Positions 35,601-42,932 of a stretch of DNA of 64,000 nucleotides are shown piece by piece (position 1 is the first letter of the stretch; each line of letters begins with the position of its first letter). This DNA comes from JBFWWP01 sp050246115 (GTDB lineage: Bacteria; Planctomycetota; UBA8108; UBA1146; JAJFFE01): NCBI GenBank assembly GCA_050246115.1, contig JBFWWP010000017.1:67038-131037 (forward strand), read 5' to 3'. The notes under the pieces were generated by a model, which was given only the letters and a program-made list of their open reading frames with translations, was not told the DNA's origin and did not search any database. A program made the translations under genes and the position numbers.

Positions 35601-37425
35601 GCTCGTCGTAACGGAGCCTCAGGACACGCAAGCGTGCGTCGGCGCGGCAGCTACCTTCGAGGTGATCGCCGCCGGTGCCGGCCCGCTCACCTACCAGTGG
35701 TTCCGCGGCGCAGTTGCTGTCCCTGGGGCCGTCGGGCCGGTCTTGACCATCGCGCCCGTTGCGCCAACCGACCAAGCGGTTTACAGCGTCGTGATCACTG
35801 GGGCGTGCGGCCCGACGACCAGCCAGACCGTGAGCCTCACCGTGCTCGAGGCGCCGCAAGTCCTGGTGGGGCCGGCCGGGCTCGACCCGTGCGAGGGCAC
35901 ACCGCTGTCGCTCGCGGTCGTAGCCTCCGGTACCGAGCCGCTAGCCTACCAGTGGTTCAAGGATGGCTTGGAGATCGTGGGCGCGAATGCCGCTCTGTTC
36001 GAGATCCCCGCGGCCTCGGCGATCGATGCCGGTTCGTACACGGTACAGGTTTCGAACGCGTGCGGTGCAGAGACCAGCGCTCCCGCGGTTGCTACCGTGC
36101 GCTCGCTGCCGCAGGTCGACGTCCAACCGGTGATGGCCGAGGACTGCGTGGGTGCGGTGGTCATGCTCACCGTGCAGGCGAGCGGTACCGCGCCCCTTGG
36201 CTACCAGTGGCGCCGCAACGGCGTGAATGTCCCCGGTGCGAACGCGAGCACCTTGATGCTGAACCCGCTGGCGCCAGCGGACGCCGGTAGCTACGACGTG
36301 GAGATCTCGAACTCCTGTGGTGTGGTGGTGAGCGACACGGTGCCCGTCGTGGTTCTCACGGCCCCGGTGGTCGTTCTGTCGCCGATGTCGGCGACTCCGT
36401 GTGAGGGCGACATGGTTACCTTGTCGATCATGGTGACCGGGTCCGCGCCGTTGACCTACCAATGGCGTAAGGACGGGATGCCGATCGCGGGTGCCGAAGC
36501 GGCCAGCTTCACGATTGGCGCGGTGCAAGCTGCGGACACGGGAAGCTACGACGTCGAAGTGTCGAACCCTTGTGGCTCGGCGGTCAGTGGCGTGGCCACC
36601 CTGGATGTACTCGTAGCACCCAGCATTCTGACGGCACCGTCGGACGCCGAGGTGTGTGAGGGCCAAGCGCTCACGCTTGCCGTTGTCGGTGCCGGCCCTG
36701 GGCTGATGTACCAGTGGCAGCGCGGAGGGGTGCCGCTCGTCGGGCAGCAAGCCGAGACGTTGACCATCGATCCCTTGCTGCCGAGCGACGCGGGCTCGTA
36801 CGACGTGGTGGTGACGAATCCCTGCGGCAGCGTGACGAGCCCGGCCGCGGCGGTCACGGTGCGTGAACTCCCGGCTGTGGTGACCGAGCCCATGGGTGGA
36901 TCGGTCTGTGAGAACGACGCTTTCACGCTCTCGGTCGTGGCCACCGGCTTCGAGCCGCTGAGCTACGAGTGGCGGCAGAACGGCTCGCCGATTCCGGGCG
37001 CGACCGGCGCGTCGCTCGTGCTGGCTCAAGTGACCTCGGCGGACGTCGGCATCTACGACGTGAGCATCACGAACGTCTGCGGTGCTACCGCGAGTACGAC
37101 GGTCATGATCGATCTACTACCGCCGGCTCAGTGCGGCGAAGTGTTCAAGCGGGGTGACGTGAACCAAGATGGCACGGTCAACATCGTGGACGCCCTCGCG
37201 GGTCTCAACTACTTGTTCATTCCCGGGTCGGCGGTACCGCAGTGCTTCGACGGCATGGACGCGAACGACGACGGAGCCCTGAACCTGCTCGATCCCGTCT
37301 CTCTCCTGCTGTACCTGTTCGTCCCGGGCAGCGCTCCTCCGGCCGCGCCGGGGCCGCTCGCGTGCGGCCTCGACCCGACGTCGGATGCACTGCCGCTCTG
37401 CGACTACACCGCGGCCTGCCCGTAG
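32608..37425 (+). CDS. Giant exported protein: LamG-like, Ig-like and dockerin-like domains
   Basis: A 1605-residue protein with a signal peptide (HLTVLAVALVAAWPMTFAG). It contains three concanavalin/LamG-like modules of about 220 residues (each starting CPL..GLVLHLE..VG and ending VYDRALTAAERLAVETYLLEKYFG-like). The first two are each followed by a short cadherin-like linker with DPVSGAITYTH or DPQTGVVTYTR. After them come seven Ig-like domains of about 80 residues, each with C-(E/V)G, YQWRKDG, GAQSATL and DAGSYDV..N.CG. The C-terminus is a dockerin-like module (GDVNQDGTVNIVDAL, DANDDGALNLLDP, CGLDPTSDALPLC). All parts are binding modules; no catalytic site. ATG 32608 has GAGGAGGA upstream. 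A strong terminator follows. Confidence 0.88.
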   Translation: MSIRLLAPGSIAGRGRPLQHLTVLAVALVAAWPMTFAGPPSCPLDGTGLVLHLETDVGLATVGSTVTGWTDQSSAANDLVAAGAPQVMLGALNGHDVIRFDGVSDFLERTANLNALPTGNANRTAFVVARYNGPGFSGVSYGTAVCNQAFSLGTAPNGNLEVQGWCAANDFITADAGVGAGWQIHGAVHDGGLLAQYRDGFWIDSVVHAFDTQPTRLVVGQELNGSAFVPVDVAAVLVYDRALTAAERLAVETYLLEKYFGTVCGANLPPFAADAMANVASGQSVLLDPISGAQDRDGSVNRSSVTLVTAPTFGVVAIDPVSGAITYTHGGAPSLLDTFSFTVSDDLGTVSNVAHAWISIGSESCPLPPRGLVLLLESEVGVSVSGAEVTGWADQSFRGNDLVPTGDPMLLAGALGSHGAIQLDGFGDTLERTLSLNGFPDGNGNRSMFALVRYQSVGFGGMTYGTAACNQAFGLTVDQGGDLTVTRWCNDLDTNFPGNGAGWIVQSANLQFGRVEHYLDALLIDVRTNDFATANDRFVIGAELDGDPHVVMDVAAILLYDRALAPAEHAQVISYLQSKYLGAACGGNAPPTADDDFARVTVGQSVAIDVLDGDTDDGMLNPATVVVGTPPLGGTVAVDPQTGVVTYTRTAADLVADRFTYTVRDNGSLLSNAATVFVAVDAAGCPLITDGLVVHLEAGVGVFASGSTVLDWADASGFGNDLVGRDGPQLIPNALNGHAVIRLDGVDDFLERDLTLNGLPQGSADRSLFYVVNYIAGGPGGLGYGTTTCNQVFSIIVRTNGTLMLVGWCGANSFATIEPGTGEGWFTHAAILDADAYTHYKAGNPIDTGTHVFNTVTANGGLVVGSEVNGNTFVEMDVAEVLIYDRALPEADRLEVEAYLNEKYFGQVCCVATAITQQPVDRSACAGEAVSFAVSASGTDPISYQWRKDGIDIPGAQSATLVVDPVGAADAGSYDVLVANACGSELSSAASLDLLDAVLVVTEPQDTQACVGAAATFEVIAAGAGPLTYQWFRGAVAVPGAVGPVLTIAPVAPTDQAVYSVVITGACGPTTSQTVSLTVLEAPQVLVGPAGLDPCEGTPLSLAVVASGTEPLAYQWFKDGLEIVGANAALFEIPAASAIDAGSYTVQVSNACGAETSAPAVATVRSLPQVDVQPVMAEDCVGAVVMLTVQASGTAPLGYQWRRNGVNVPGANASTLMLNPLAPADAGSYDVEISNSCGVVVSDTVPVVVLTAPVVVLSPMSATPCEGDMVTLSIMVTGSAPLTYQWRKDGMPIAGAEAASFTIGAVQAADTGSYDVEVSNPCGSAVSGVATLDVLVAPSILTAPSDAEVCEGQALTLAVVGAGPGLMYQWQRGGVPLVGQQAETLTIDPLLPSDAGSYDVVVTNPCGSVTSPAAAVTVRELPAVVTEPMGGSVCENDAFTLSVVATGFEPLSYEWRQNGSPIPGATGASLVLAQVTSADVGIYDVSITNVCGATASTTVMIDLLPPAQCGEVFKRGDVNQDGTVNIVDALAGLNYLFIPGSAVPQCFDGMDANDDGALNLLDPVSLLLYLFVPGSAPPAAPGPLACGLDPTSDALPLCDYTAACP

Positions 37426-37450
37426 CGGTGTGACCGACGTATGCTTGCCG

Positions 37451-37486
37451 GCCCCCGCCGCGACCTCGATCGGTCGCGGCGGGGGC
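37451..37486 (+). terminator. Rho-independent-type terminator
   Basis: GCCCCCGCCGCGACC (37451-37465) pairs perfectly over 15 bp with 37472-37486 around TCGATC and is followed by TACTTCTTTC. It lies 25 bp after the stop of the giant LamG/Ig-like gene. Confidence 0.85.
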
Positions 37487-37645
37487 TACTTCTTTCGGCG
37501 AGTTCCTCTCCACACGGGGCACTTGCGCTCGGACGCCGGCTGCCGCGGCGCACACGGGTTGCGTTTCGGCGGGCAGCTTGCGAACATCCGTCGGCGTTCA
37601 CGCTGACTTGGCCTGACCCCGGCCCCGTTTCCCTTCGAGTTCGAG

Positions 37646-38866
37646 ATGGAGCAATGCATGCGGTTCGAGAAGGTCTACATCCCCTATGGCGCTTACTGGA
37701 GCACCCCATTCTGCAAGTGGCAGGGGAGCCTCGCCCACCCGAACGCGCTCGTCCTCGCGGCCGCAGTTGCCCGTGATGCGCTCGCCAAGCGGGAGATCCC
37801 GGTAGCGACCTTCGACTCTCTCGTGCTGGGAACCACCGTGCCGCAGAAACACTCCTTCTACGGGGCGGCTTGGCTCGGCGGCATGATCGGGGCCGAGGGG
37901 ATCTCGGGCCCGACCGTCGCTCAGGCGTGCGCGACGGGCGCTCGGGTCCTGGCCACGGCGGCGGCCGAGATCGAGACTGCCGCGGAGGGGACCGTGCTGA
38001 CCATCACCGCCGACCGCTGTAGTAACGGTCCTCACATCTACTACCCCAATCCGGCGGGGCCCGGGGGCACGGGGGACAAGGAAGACTGGGTGCTCGACAA
38101 CTTCGGCCACGATCCGTGGGCGCGAAACGCCATGATCGACACGGCGGAGAACGTCGCGCGCGAGCAGCAGATCTCGCGCGAGGAGCAGGACTCCCTGACT
38201 CTGTTGCGGTACACGCAGTACGAGAGGGCGCTGGCCGACGGGCATGCGTTTCAGGACCGCTACATGGTGCGGCCGCTCGAGGTTCGCGATCCGAAGGGGC
38301 AGAAGGTGCTCGCGACGGTCACCGCGGACGAGGGTGTGTTTGCAACCACCGAGGCCGGGCTGGCCAAGCTCCGCCCGGTCAAGCCCGACGGCACGGTGAC
38401 CTTCGGAAGCCAGACGCACCCGGCAGACGGGAACTGTGGCATGGTGATCGCGGATCGTGACAGTGCGCGCCGCCTCACTCGCCGGCCCGAGTTCGAAGTG
38501 CAGCTGATCTCGTACAGCCAGAGCCGGGTCGACAAGGGTTTCATGGCGAAGGCCACGGTCCCCGCGGCTCGCGGCGCCCTCGCGAACGCTGGCCTCGAAG
38601 TCGCGGACGTGGACGCCATCAAGACCCACAACCCGTTCGCGGTGAACGACATCTACCTCGCCCGCGAACTCGGTGTCGAGGCGGCGTCGTTCAACAACTA
38701 CGGATCTTCGCTGATCTACGGCCATCCGCAGGCGCCGACCGGTACGCGCGCCATCATCGAATTGATCGAGGAACTCGCGCTCCGCGGTGGCGGCAACGGT
38801 CTTTTCGTGGGCTGCGCTGCGGGCGACACGGCGGCGGCGGTGGTCGTCCGGGTGAGCGAAGGTTGA
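37646..38866 (+). CDS. Thiolase-family protein (acetyl-CoA acetyltransferase-like)
   Basis: A 406-residue thiolase-fold enzyme that would join or split acyl-CoA units. The nucleophile Cys lies in TVAQACATGARVLATAA (about residue 96). The second-half histidine is in YGHPQAPTGTRAI and the last Cys in FVGCAAGDTAAAVV. The usual NEAFA motif is replaced by THNPFAVND, so this is not a standard degradative thiolase. It could be an SCP2-like or otherwise divergent member with an unknown substrate. ATG at 37646 or 37658 are both possible; GGAG lies 5 bases before the second. It is followed 16 bp later by an RmlD-like reductase gene on the same strand. Confidence 0.82.
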   Translation: MEQCMRFEKVYIPYGAYWSTPFCKWQGSLAHPNALVLAAAVARDALAKREIPVATFDSLVLGTTVPQKHSFYGAAWLGGMIGAEGISGPTVAQACATGARVLATAAAEIETAAEGTVLTITADRCSNGPHIYYPNPAGPGGTGDKEDWVLDNFGHDPWARNAMIDTAENVAREQQISREEQDSLTLLRYTQYERALADGHAFQDRYMVRPLEVRDPKGQKVLATVTADEGVFATTEAGLAKLRPVKPDGTVTFGSQTHPADGNCGMVIADRDSARRLTRRPEFEVQLISYSQSRVDKGFMAKATVPAARGALANAGLEVADVDAIKTHNPFAVNDIYLARELGVEAASFNNYGSSLIYGHPQAPTGTRAIIELIEELALRGGGNGLFVGCAAGDTAAAVVVRVSEG

Positions 38867-38882
38867 TGCGGGGACTCGAGCC

Positions 38883-39773
38883 GTGGGAGCGCACGACGAA
38901 CGCTGGCTCGTAACCGGTGCGGCCGGTCGGCTCGGGCGTTGGTTGATCACCTGCCTGCGGGAGTCGTGCGGGGCCGAGAGCCTCCTCGCACTCACCGGGC
39001 AGGCCACCGGCGCGGTTGCGGGAGTCGAGTTCGAACGCTGTGACTTGGCGCGGCCGGAAGAGTGGGACGCGCGCGTCCGTGCTTTTCGACCCACGCACAT
39101 GCTGCACGCCGGTGCCGTCACCTCGGTGGCCGCTGCGCACGAGGATCCGGCGCGCGCGACCGCGGTGAACGTGGGTGCTACGGAGCGGCTGGGCGAGATC
39201 GCGCGCGCTGGGGGCGCGCGTCTCGTGTTCACTTCCACCGACATGGTGTTCGACGGCACCGAGGCTCCGTACGGCGAGGAGGCTCCGCCACGGCCGTTGT
39301 CCGTGTACGGCGCTACCAAGGCGGCGGCGGAGTCCGCGGTGTTGCGTACCCCCGGGGCGGTCGTTGTGCGCCTCGCACTTCTCGTCGGCCCCACGCCGGG
39401 ACTCGACGACTTCAAGAGGACGGTTGCGTCGCTGAGAGCCGGGAAGCCGCAGCGAGTCTTTTGCGACGAGTTCCGCAGCCCGCTGTCCTACGAGGACGCC
39501 GCGCGCGCTCTCATCGGGATCGCACGGAGTTCGGTCGACGCAGTCCTCCACCTCGGCGGCGGGGAGCGATTGTCTCGGTGGGAACTCGCGCGCCGTTGGG
39601 CCAAGGCGCTCGGCGTTGCGTCGGGACGTTGGGTTCCCGTCTCGCGAAACCACGCGCCGGCGCAGGAGCCGCGGCCCGCCGACCTGACCTTCGACACCGG
39701 CCGTTTCCGCGCGCTCTTTCCAGCCCTCGTCCCGCGGTCGATCGCAGACTGCGCGCGCGACTGGCGCGTATGA
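38883..39773 (+). CDS. NAD(P)-dependent sugar epimerase/reductase (RmlD-like extended SDR)
   Basis: A 296-residue extended short-chain dehydrogenase. The Rossmann glycine motif is WLVTGAAGRLGRWL near residue 8. The RmlD-type hallmarks are PTHMLHAGAVTSV, VNVGATERLGEIAR, FTSTDMVFDGTEAPYGEEA, and the catalytic YGATK in LSVYGATKAAAE. Family members reduce dTDP-4-dehydrorhamnose or related nucleotide sugars, or act on other small substrates. No other rhamnose gene is nearby, so specificity is open. It begins with GTG 16 bp after the thiolase gene and likely shares its transcript. Confidence 0.85.
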   Translation: MGAHDERWLVTGAAGRLGRWLITCLRESCGAESLLALTGQATGAVAGVEFERCDLARPEEWDARVRAFRPTHMLHAGAVTSVAAAHEDPARATAVNVGATERLGEIARAGGARLVFTSTDMVFDGTEAPYGEEAPPRPLSVYGATKAAAESAVLRTPGAVVVRLALLVGPTPGLDDFKRTVASLRAGKPQRVFCDEFRSPLSYEDAARALIGIARSSVDAVLHLGGGERLSRWELARRWAKALGVASGRWVPVSRNHAPAQEPRPADLTFDTGRFRALFPALVPRSIADCARDWRV

Positions 39774-39967
39774 GCTCCGGGTTTGCGATCCAACCCCCGG
39801 CGTGCTGTCGACCGGGCGGCAGCAGAGGAGTCCTGACGCTCGCCGATTCGCGAGCGGTGGGTAGGGTTGCGACCCGGGCCCGACCCGGATATGACACTGC
39901 CGAACGGGCCAACGATGCTCGCCCGGCCTCGCCGGGTTCGTACCCACGCCGGAAGGAGCCTGTCCTC

Positions 39968-40828
39968 GTGGCAAACCGTACTGCATTTGCGTCCAAGTCG
40001 ACTTCCAAGTCCAACCGCGTTTCCTGGACCGGAGCTTGGGTCGTTGCCCTCGTCGCGGTGCTGGCGACCGTCGGGTGCTCCCCCAACAAACGCTTCGTGC
40101 CCGGGCCGGGTGGCATGCTCGAGTTCGAGCCGGACCTCCCCGCACCCAGCAGCGACGAGTACCTACAGGACGGTCTCGACATCCGCATGTTCTCCGCCGA
40201 TATCGACGACGACGAGTTCAAGTCGGCGCTCGCGGCTCGCATCAAGGACCAAGCCTCGCGCGCCGGCACCGAGTTCAAGAGCGTTCGCGGCACCGGCAAA
40301 AAACCGGTGTACAGCATCAAGATCACCCAGCTCGACCAGCAAGAGGGCGCGAACTTCAGCGCCATCGGCGGGATCACCGGCGCCATTGGCGGCGCCGTCG
40401 TCGGCTACAACGTGAGCGGCAGCCATCGCGGTCGCAACGCTTGGATCGGTGGGGGAGCCGGGGCACTTCTGCTCGCCTGGATGTTCGGCGAGGAGCACTA
40501 TGGGTGGACGTTCCTCGTAGAGTTGTCGCAGCGCACCTCGGAGGAGGGCCAGGCGGTCATTCAGAACAAGAAGGGTGGAGTCAAAGTAGAGCAGGCGGGT
40601 TCGGAAGACGTCGACACCGGTCGCATTTCGACTTTCTCCGACCTCGAGGCAGCCACCAAGGACGTCACCTTCAACGTGAAGTCGAATACCTACCGGCAAG
40701 CCCGGAGCTTCTCGGTCTTCGTGAAGGGTTCTCGGGTCTTGCTGAACAAGCAGAAGGCGGCGAACGCTGCCAAGGCGCTGATGCTCGACAAGCTCCCCGA
40801 CTACCTCTTCTCGGAGCCGTTGTTCTAG
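39968..40828 (+). CDS. Lipoprotein with glycine-zipper segment, function unknown
   Basis: A 286-residue protein with a membrane-targeting segment WTGAWVVALVAVLATVGCSP, whose lipobox ATVGC makes it a probable lipoprotein. It has KPVYSIKITQLDQQEGANF, then a glycine-zipper hairpin (AIGGITGAIGGAVVGYNVSG and IGGGAGALLLAWMFG), then WTFLVELSQRTSE. I do not recognise the family; the layout recalls envelope lipoproteins of the YMGG/Gly-zipper type. Start is GTG at 39968 with AAGGAG 10 bases upstream; the frame is open far upstream but overlaps the previous gene out of frame. Its TAG stop lies inside a REP-like palindrome. Confidence 0.7.
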   Translation: MANRTAFASKSTSKSNRVSWTGAWVVALVAVLATVGCSPNKRFVPGPGGMLEFEPDLPAPSSDEYLQDGLDIRMFSADIDDDEFKSALAARIKDQASRAGTEFKSVRGTGKKPVYSIKITQLDQQEGANFSAIGGITGAIGGAVVGYNVSGSHRGRNAWIGGGAGALLLAWMFGEEHYGWTFLVELSQRTSEEGQAVIQNKKGGVKVEQAGSEDVDTGRISTFSDLEAATKDVTFNVKSNTYRQARSFSVFVKGSRVLLNKQKAANAAKALMLDKLPDYLFSEPLF

Positions 40829-40866
40829 TCCCAAAGCAAGCGCGTGCGCGCTAGCTTCGGGCCTAG
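40825..40866. repeat. REP-like palindrome, copy B
   Basis: The element starts CTAGTCCCAAAGCAAGCGCG and ends CTTCGGGCCTAG, matching copies A and C. The stop codon TAG of the lipoprotein gene (40826-40828) is part of the repeat. Confidence 0.75.
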
Positions 40867-40874
40867 GTTCATCT

Positions 40875-40900
40875 CGAGGGGGCTTTCGAAAGCCCCCTCG
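40875..40900. terminator. 26-bp perfect palindrome next to REP copy B
   Basis: CGAGGGGGCTTTC and its exact complement GAAAGCCCCCTCG form a perfect 26-bp palindrome. It is followed by a second small stem around CGGCGAAGCCG. A close relative is at 52992-53012. It may serve as terminator for the lipoprotein gene. Confidence 0.7.
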
Positions 40901-40949
40901 CGGCCTCGGCGAAGCCGCGGTCTGAGTCAGGCAGTCCGAAAGAGGAACC

Positions 40950-41369
40950 ATGAGCGCCGAGCAGGGTTTCATGAGCGACCGGGCGCCCGAGCCGGTCGGC
41001 CCGTATCCGCATGCGCGCCAGGTCGGTAACCTCCTGTTCCTCTCGGGAGTTGGCCCTCGGGCTCGCGGCCAAGCGAAGATTCCCGGCGTGGAACTCGACG
41101 CCCACGGGAACATTCTCTCGTACGACATCGAGGCGCAGTGTCGCTCGGTGTTTCAGAACGTGCGCAGCGTTCTGGAAGACGCCGGATCGGACTGGGAGAA
41201 GATCGTCGATGTCACGGTGTTCCTGACCAACATGAAACGCGACTTCGCGACCTACAACCGGCTCTACGCGGAGTACTTTCGGCACAACCGTCCAACGCGG
41301 ACCACGGTGGAGATCAACGCGTTGCCGACGCCCATTGCGATCGAACTCAAGGTCATCGCAACGGTGTAG
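40950..41369 (+). CDS. 2-Aminomuconate deaminase (RidA/YjgF family)
   Basis: A 139-residue RidA-fold enzyme. Beyond the family core (PVGPYPHARQVGNLLFLSG, VTVFLTNMKRDFATYNRLYAEYF, RTTVEINALPTPIAIELKVIA) it has GPRARGQAKIPGVELDAHGN and YDIEAQCRSVFQNVRSVLEDAG. These are typical of the NbaF-type 2-aminomuconate deaminases of the nitrobenzoate and kynurenine pathways rather than of generic RidA. It would hydrolyse 2-aminomuconate to 4-oxalocrotonate with release of ammonia. GAGGAACC precedes the ATG at 40950. Semialdehyde dehydrogenase, its upstream partner enzyme, is encoded 2 kb away on the other strand, which supports the assignment. Confidence 0.85.
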   Translation: MSAEQGFMSDRAPEPVGPYPHARQVGNLLFLSGVGPRARGQAKIPGVELDAHGNILSYDIEAQCRSVFQNVRSVLEDAGSDWEKIVDVTVFLTNMKRDFATYNRLYAEYFRHNRPTRTTVEINALPTPIAIELKVIATV

Positions 41370-41399
41370 TTCCAAACCTCAGCGGAGTGGCGCTCTGCG

Positions 41400-42089
41400 T
41401 TACGGGTCGTTCGGTGGGGCCGGATCGACATCTGGGACGAGGATTGCCGCGCGCGCCAACTTGCGTCCACCAGCGGTCAGTCGATAGCGTACGCTCGGCG
41501 GTACATCGTCGTACACCACCCGCGCCAGCATCCCCTCCTCGATGAGCTGCCGCAAAGCCTGGTTGAGAGCGCGCGCGGTCACGCCGTCGAGCGCGTGCTG
41601 CAGCTCCCCGAAGCGTTGCTTCCCGGCATGCAGTGCGGCGAGGCAAGCGAGCGCCCACTTGCGGAGCACCAGATCCCGTGCGCCAGCGCGATCGGCGAGC
41701 GCCAGCATGCGCGTGCACCAGCGCCCCACTTCCCGTCCGCAGTCGGAAAGCAGGAGTTCGGGCCGCAAGGGGTGACCGTAGCCGGGGTTCCAGCGAACGA
41801 GTCCGCGATCGACGAGGCCATCGATCGTGCGGTGAAGCGAAGGGCGCGTGACCCCGAGGAGCTGCAGCAACGGCGCGACTCGGCCCATGGACGTGCCGCG
41901 CTGCAAAGCGTCGAGGACGGGCACGCTCCACCGGTAATGGCAGAGCAACGACAGGCTGCGCGGGGCCCGATCGGCGGGGGTCACGGCCGCGTCCGGCTCG
42001 GGGGCCGGCCGGGATCGCCGCGCATTCTCCGTCGTGGACGACCGCGCACGGGAGTCACTGGGTTCGTCTCGAGTTCGCACGGTTGACAT
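41400..42089 (-). CDS. Winged-helix transcriptional regulator (HxlR/MarR-like)
   Basis: A 229-residue DNA-binding protein with two winged-helix units. The first, near residues 55-120, is MarR-like (LLGVTRPSLHRTIDGLVDRGLVRW). The second, near 150-215, is HxlR-like (FGELQHALDGVTARALNQAL, then RQLIEEGMLARVVYDDVPPS, and VRYRLTAGGRKLA). The first 40 residues are charged and probably disordered. ATG at 42089 is chosen because the DNA just upstream is a repeat-rich control region. It is divergent from a VOC gene and sits between two aminomuconate-pathway genes, so it may control that pathway. Confidence 0.75.
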   Translation of the reverse strand: MSTVRTRDEPSDSRARSSTTENARRSRPAPEPDAAVTPADRAPRSLSLLCHYRWSVPVLDALQRGTSMGRVAPLLQLLGVTRPSLHRTIDGLVDRGLVRWNPGYGHPLRPELLLSDCGREVGRWCTRMLALADRAGARDLVLRKWALACLAALHAGKQRFGELQHALDGVTARALNQALRQLIEEGMLARVVYDDVPPSVRYRLTAGGRKLARAAILVPDVDPAPPNDP

Positions 42090-42110
42090 ACAAGTATACG
42101 CACTATACAA
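42083..42110. promoter_or_regulatory. Divergent control region with inverted repeats and a sigma-70-like promoter
   Basis: The AT-rich island contains TTGACA (42083-42088), 15 bp, and TATACA (42104-42109) reading toward the VOC gene. It also holds two inverted repeats: ATAC-AA-GTAT (42088-42097) and GTATA-CGCAC-TATAC (42094-42108). The repeats overlap the promoter and the start codon of the regulator gene at 42089, as expected of an operator for self-repression. The 15-bp spacer is shorter than the usual 17. Confidence 0.55.
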
Positions 42111-42164
42111 ATGATCCGCGTGACCTGCAACCCCTCCTCGCAGCGTCCGCAGGAAGGACGGAAC

Positions 42165-42542
42165 ATGGACTTGGGTTTCGACGGCGGCTTGACGTGTGCG
42201 TTTGGCGTCAAGGACTTCGACCGCTCGGCCGCGTGGTATCAGGAGCACCTGGGATGCGAACTCGTTTACAAGGTAGACGAGATGGGTTGGGGCGAACTCA
42301 AGTCGCCGGTTCCTGGCGTCATGATCGGGCTGTCACAGGTCGCCAAGGTCGAGGTCGAGGGTGGCCCCACCTTGACTTTCGGGGTCAAGGACATCGATGG
42401 GGCGCGTCGGCGCCTGGAATCGAAAGGAGTGCGCTTCGACGGCGACACCATCACGATTCCCGACTTGGTGAGGCTCGCGACGTTCTACGACATCGACGGG
42501 CACAAACTCATGCTGTATCAATCCCTGGGGGCGCCAGGCTAG
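42165..42542 (+). CDS. VOC-family (glyoxalase/bleomycin-resistance fold) protein
   Basis: A 125-residue protein with one vicinal-oxygen-chelate domain: LTCAFGVKDFDRSAAWYQEHLGCELVY and LTFGVKDIDGARRRLESKGV, ending FYDIDGHKLMLYQ. The usual N-terminal metal His and the C-terminal Glu of enzymatic members are not seen at their expected places, so it may be a binding protein or use other ligands. AGGAAGGA precedes the ATG at 42165. It is read divergently from the winged-helix gene and may be its target. It is much too short to be an extradiol dioxygenase and does not replace the missing 3-hydroxyanthranilate dioxygenase. Confidence 0.8.
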   Translation: MDLGFDGGLTCAFGVKDFDRSAAWYQEHLGCELVYKVDEMGWGELKSPVPGVMIGLSQVAKVEVEGGPTLTFGVKDIDGARRRLESKGVRFDGDTITIPDLVRLATFYDIDGHKLMLYQSLGAPG

Positions 42543-42695
42543 GAAGCGGTCAAGAGCCGCAACTCGACGAGCGGTTGGGCGAGGCTGCGCCAGGTCGCGC
42601 GAGGCGCTCCGGACGGGGTGCGAGGAAGAAGGTCGTAGGGGTCGAGTTGTTGGGCGGCGTCGGGCCGGCTACCTGGAGGTCCCGTGGCGCCTGCC

Positions 42696-42721
42696 GGATG
42701 CGGACAGCCCTGTCCGCATCC
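42696..42721 (+). terminator. Perfect 12-bp hairpin with T-rich tail
   Basis: GGATGCGGACAG (42696-42707) pairs exactly with 42710-42721, then TTCTCTTCCCTTTTCG follows. It probably ends transcription of the VOC gene. Confidence 0.75.
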
Positions 42722-42840
42722 TTCTCTTCCCTTTTCGTTCGGCTTCGTTCGGCGCCCTAGCGTTGTTTCGGCGCCCTCGCACCATCGCGGCGCATAGCAC
42801 GAGCCCACGCCTTTCGCACGCCCTCGCGCGCCCTTGGAGC

Positions 42841-42857
42841 GCGGACAGCCTGTCCGC
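42841..42857. repeat. Second copy of the GCGGACAG palindrome
   Basis: GCGGACAGCCTGTCCGC is the core of the hairpin at 42696-42721, repeated 140 bp further on and again followed by a C/T-rich tract. Either a duplicated terminator or a small dispersed repeat. Confidence 0.6.
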
Positions 42858-42932
42858 ATCTCCCTGTTCCTTTCCGGGCTCGCGTCCGAGCGAACGCTCG
42901 AGGACGCCGCCCGTCGAACTCGCCTCACGGCC

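Larger units (their letters stand above)
42543..42932. other. Convergent intergenic region with two related palindromes
   Basis: These 390 bp lie between convergent genes. They hold two copies of a GCGGACAG..CTGTCCGC palindrome (42696-42721 and 42841-42857), both followed by pyrimidine-rich DNA. No gene is supported. Confidence 0.5.

Noticed and set aside
39062..39967. Upstream extension of the lipoprotein gene
   Set aside because: It runs out of frame through the RmlD-like gene; the GTG at 39968 has a ribosome site and begins a lipoprotein signal.
42165..42542. VOC protein as the missing 3-hydroxyanthranilate dioxygenase
   Set aside because: That enzyme is a cupin, and this protein lacks the metal ligands and length of VOC-type extradiol dioxygenases.
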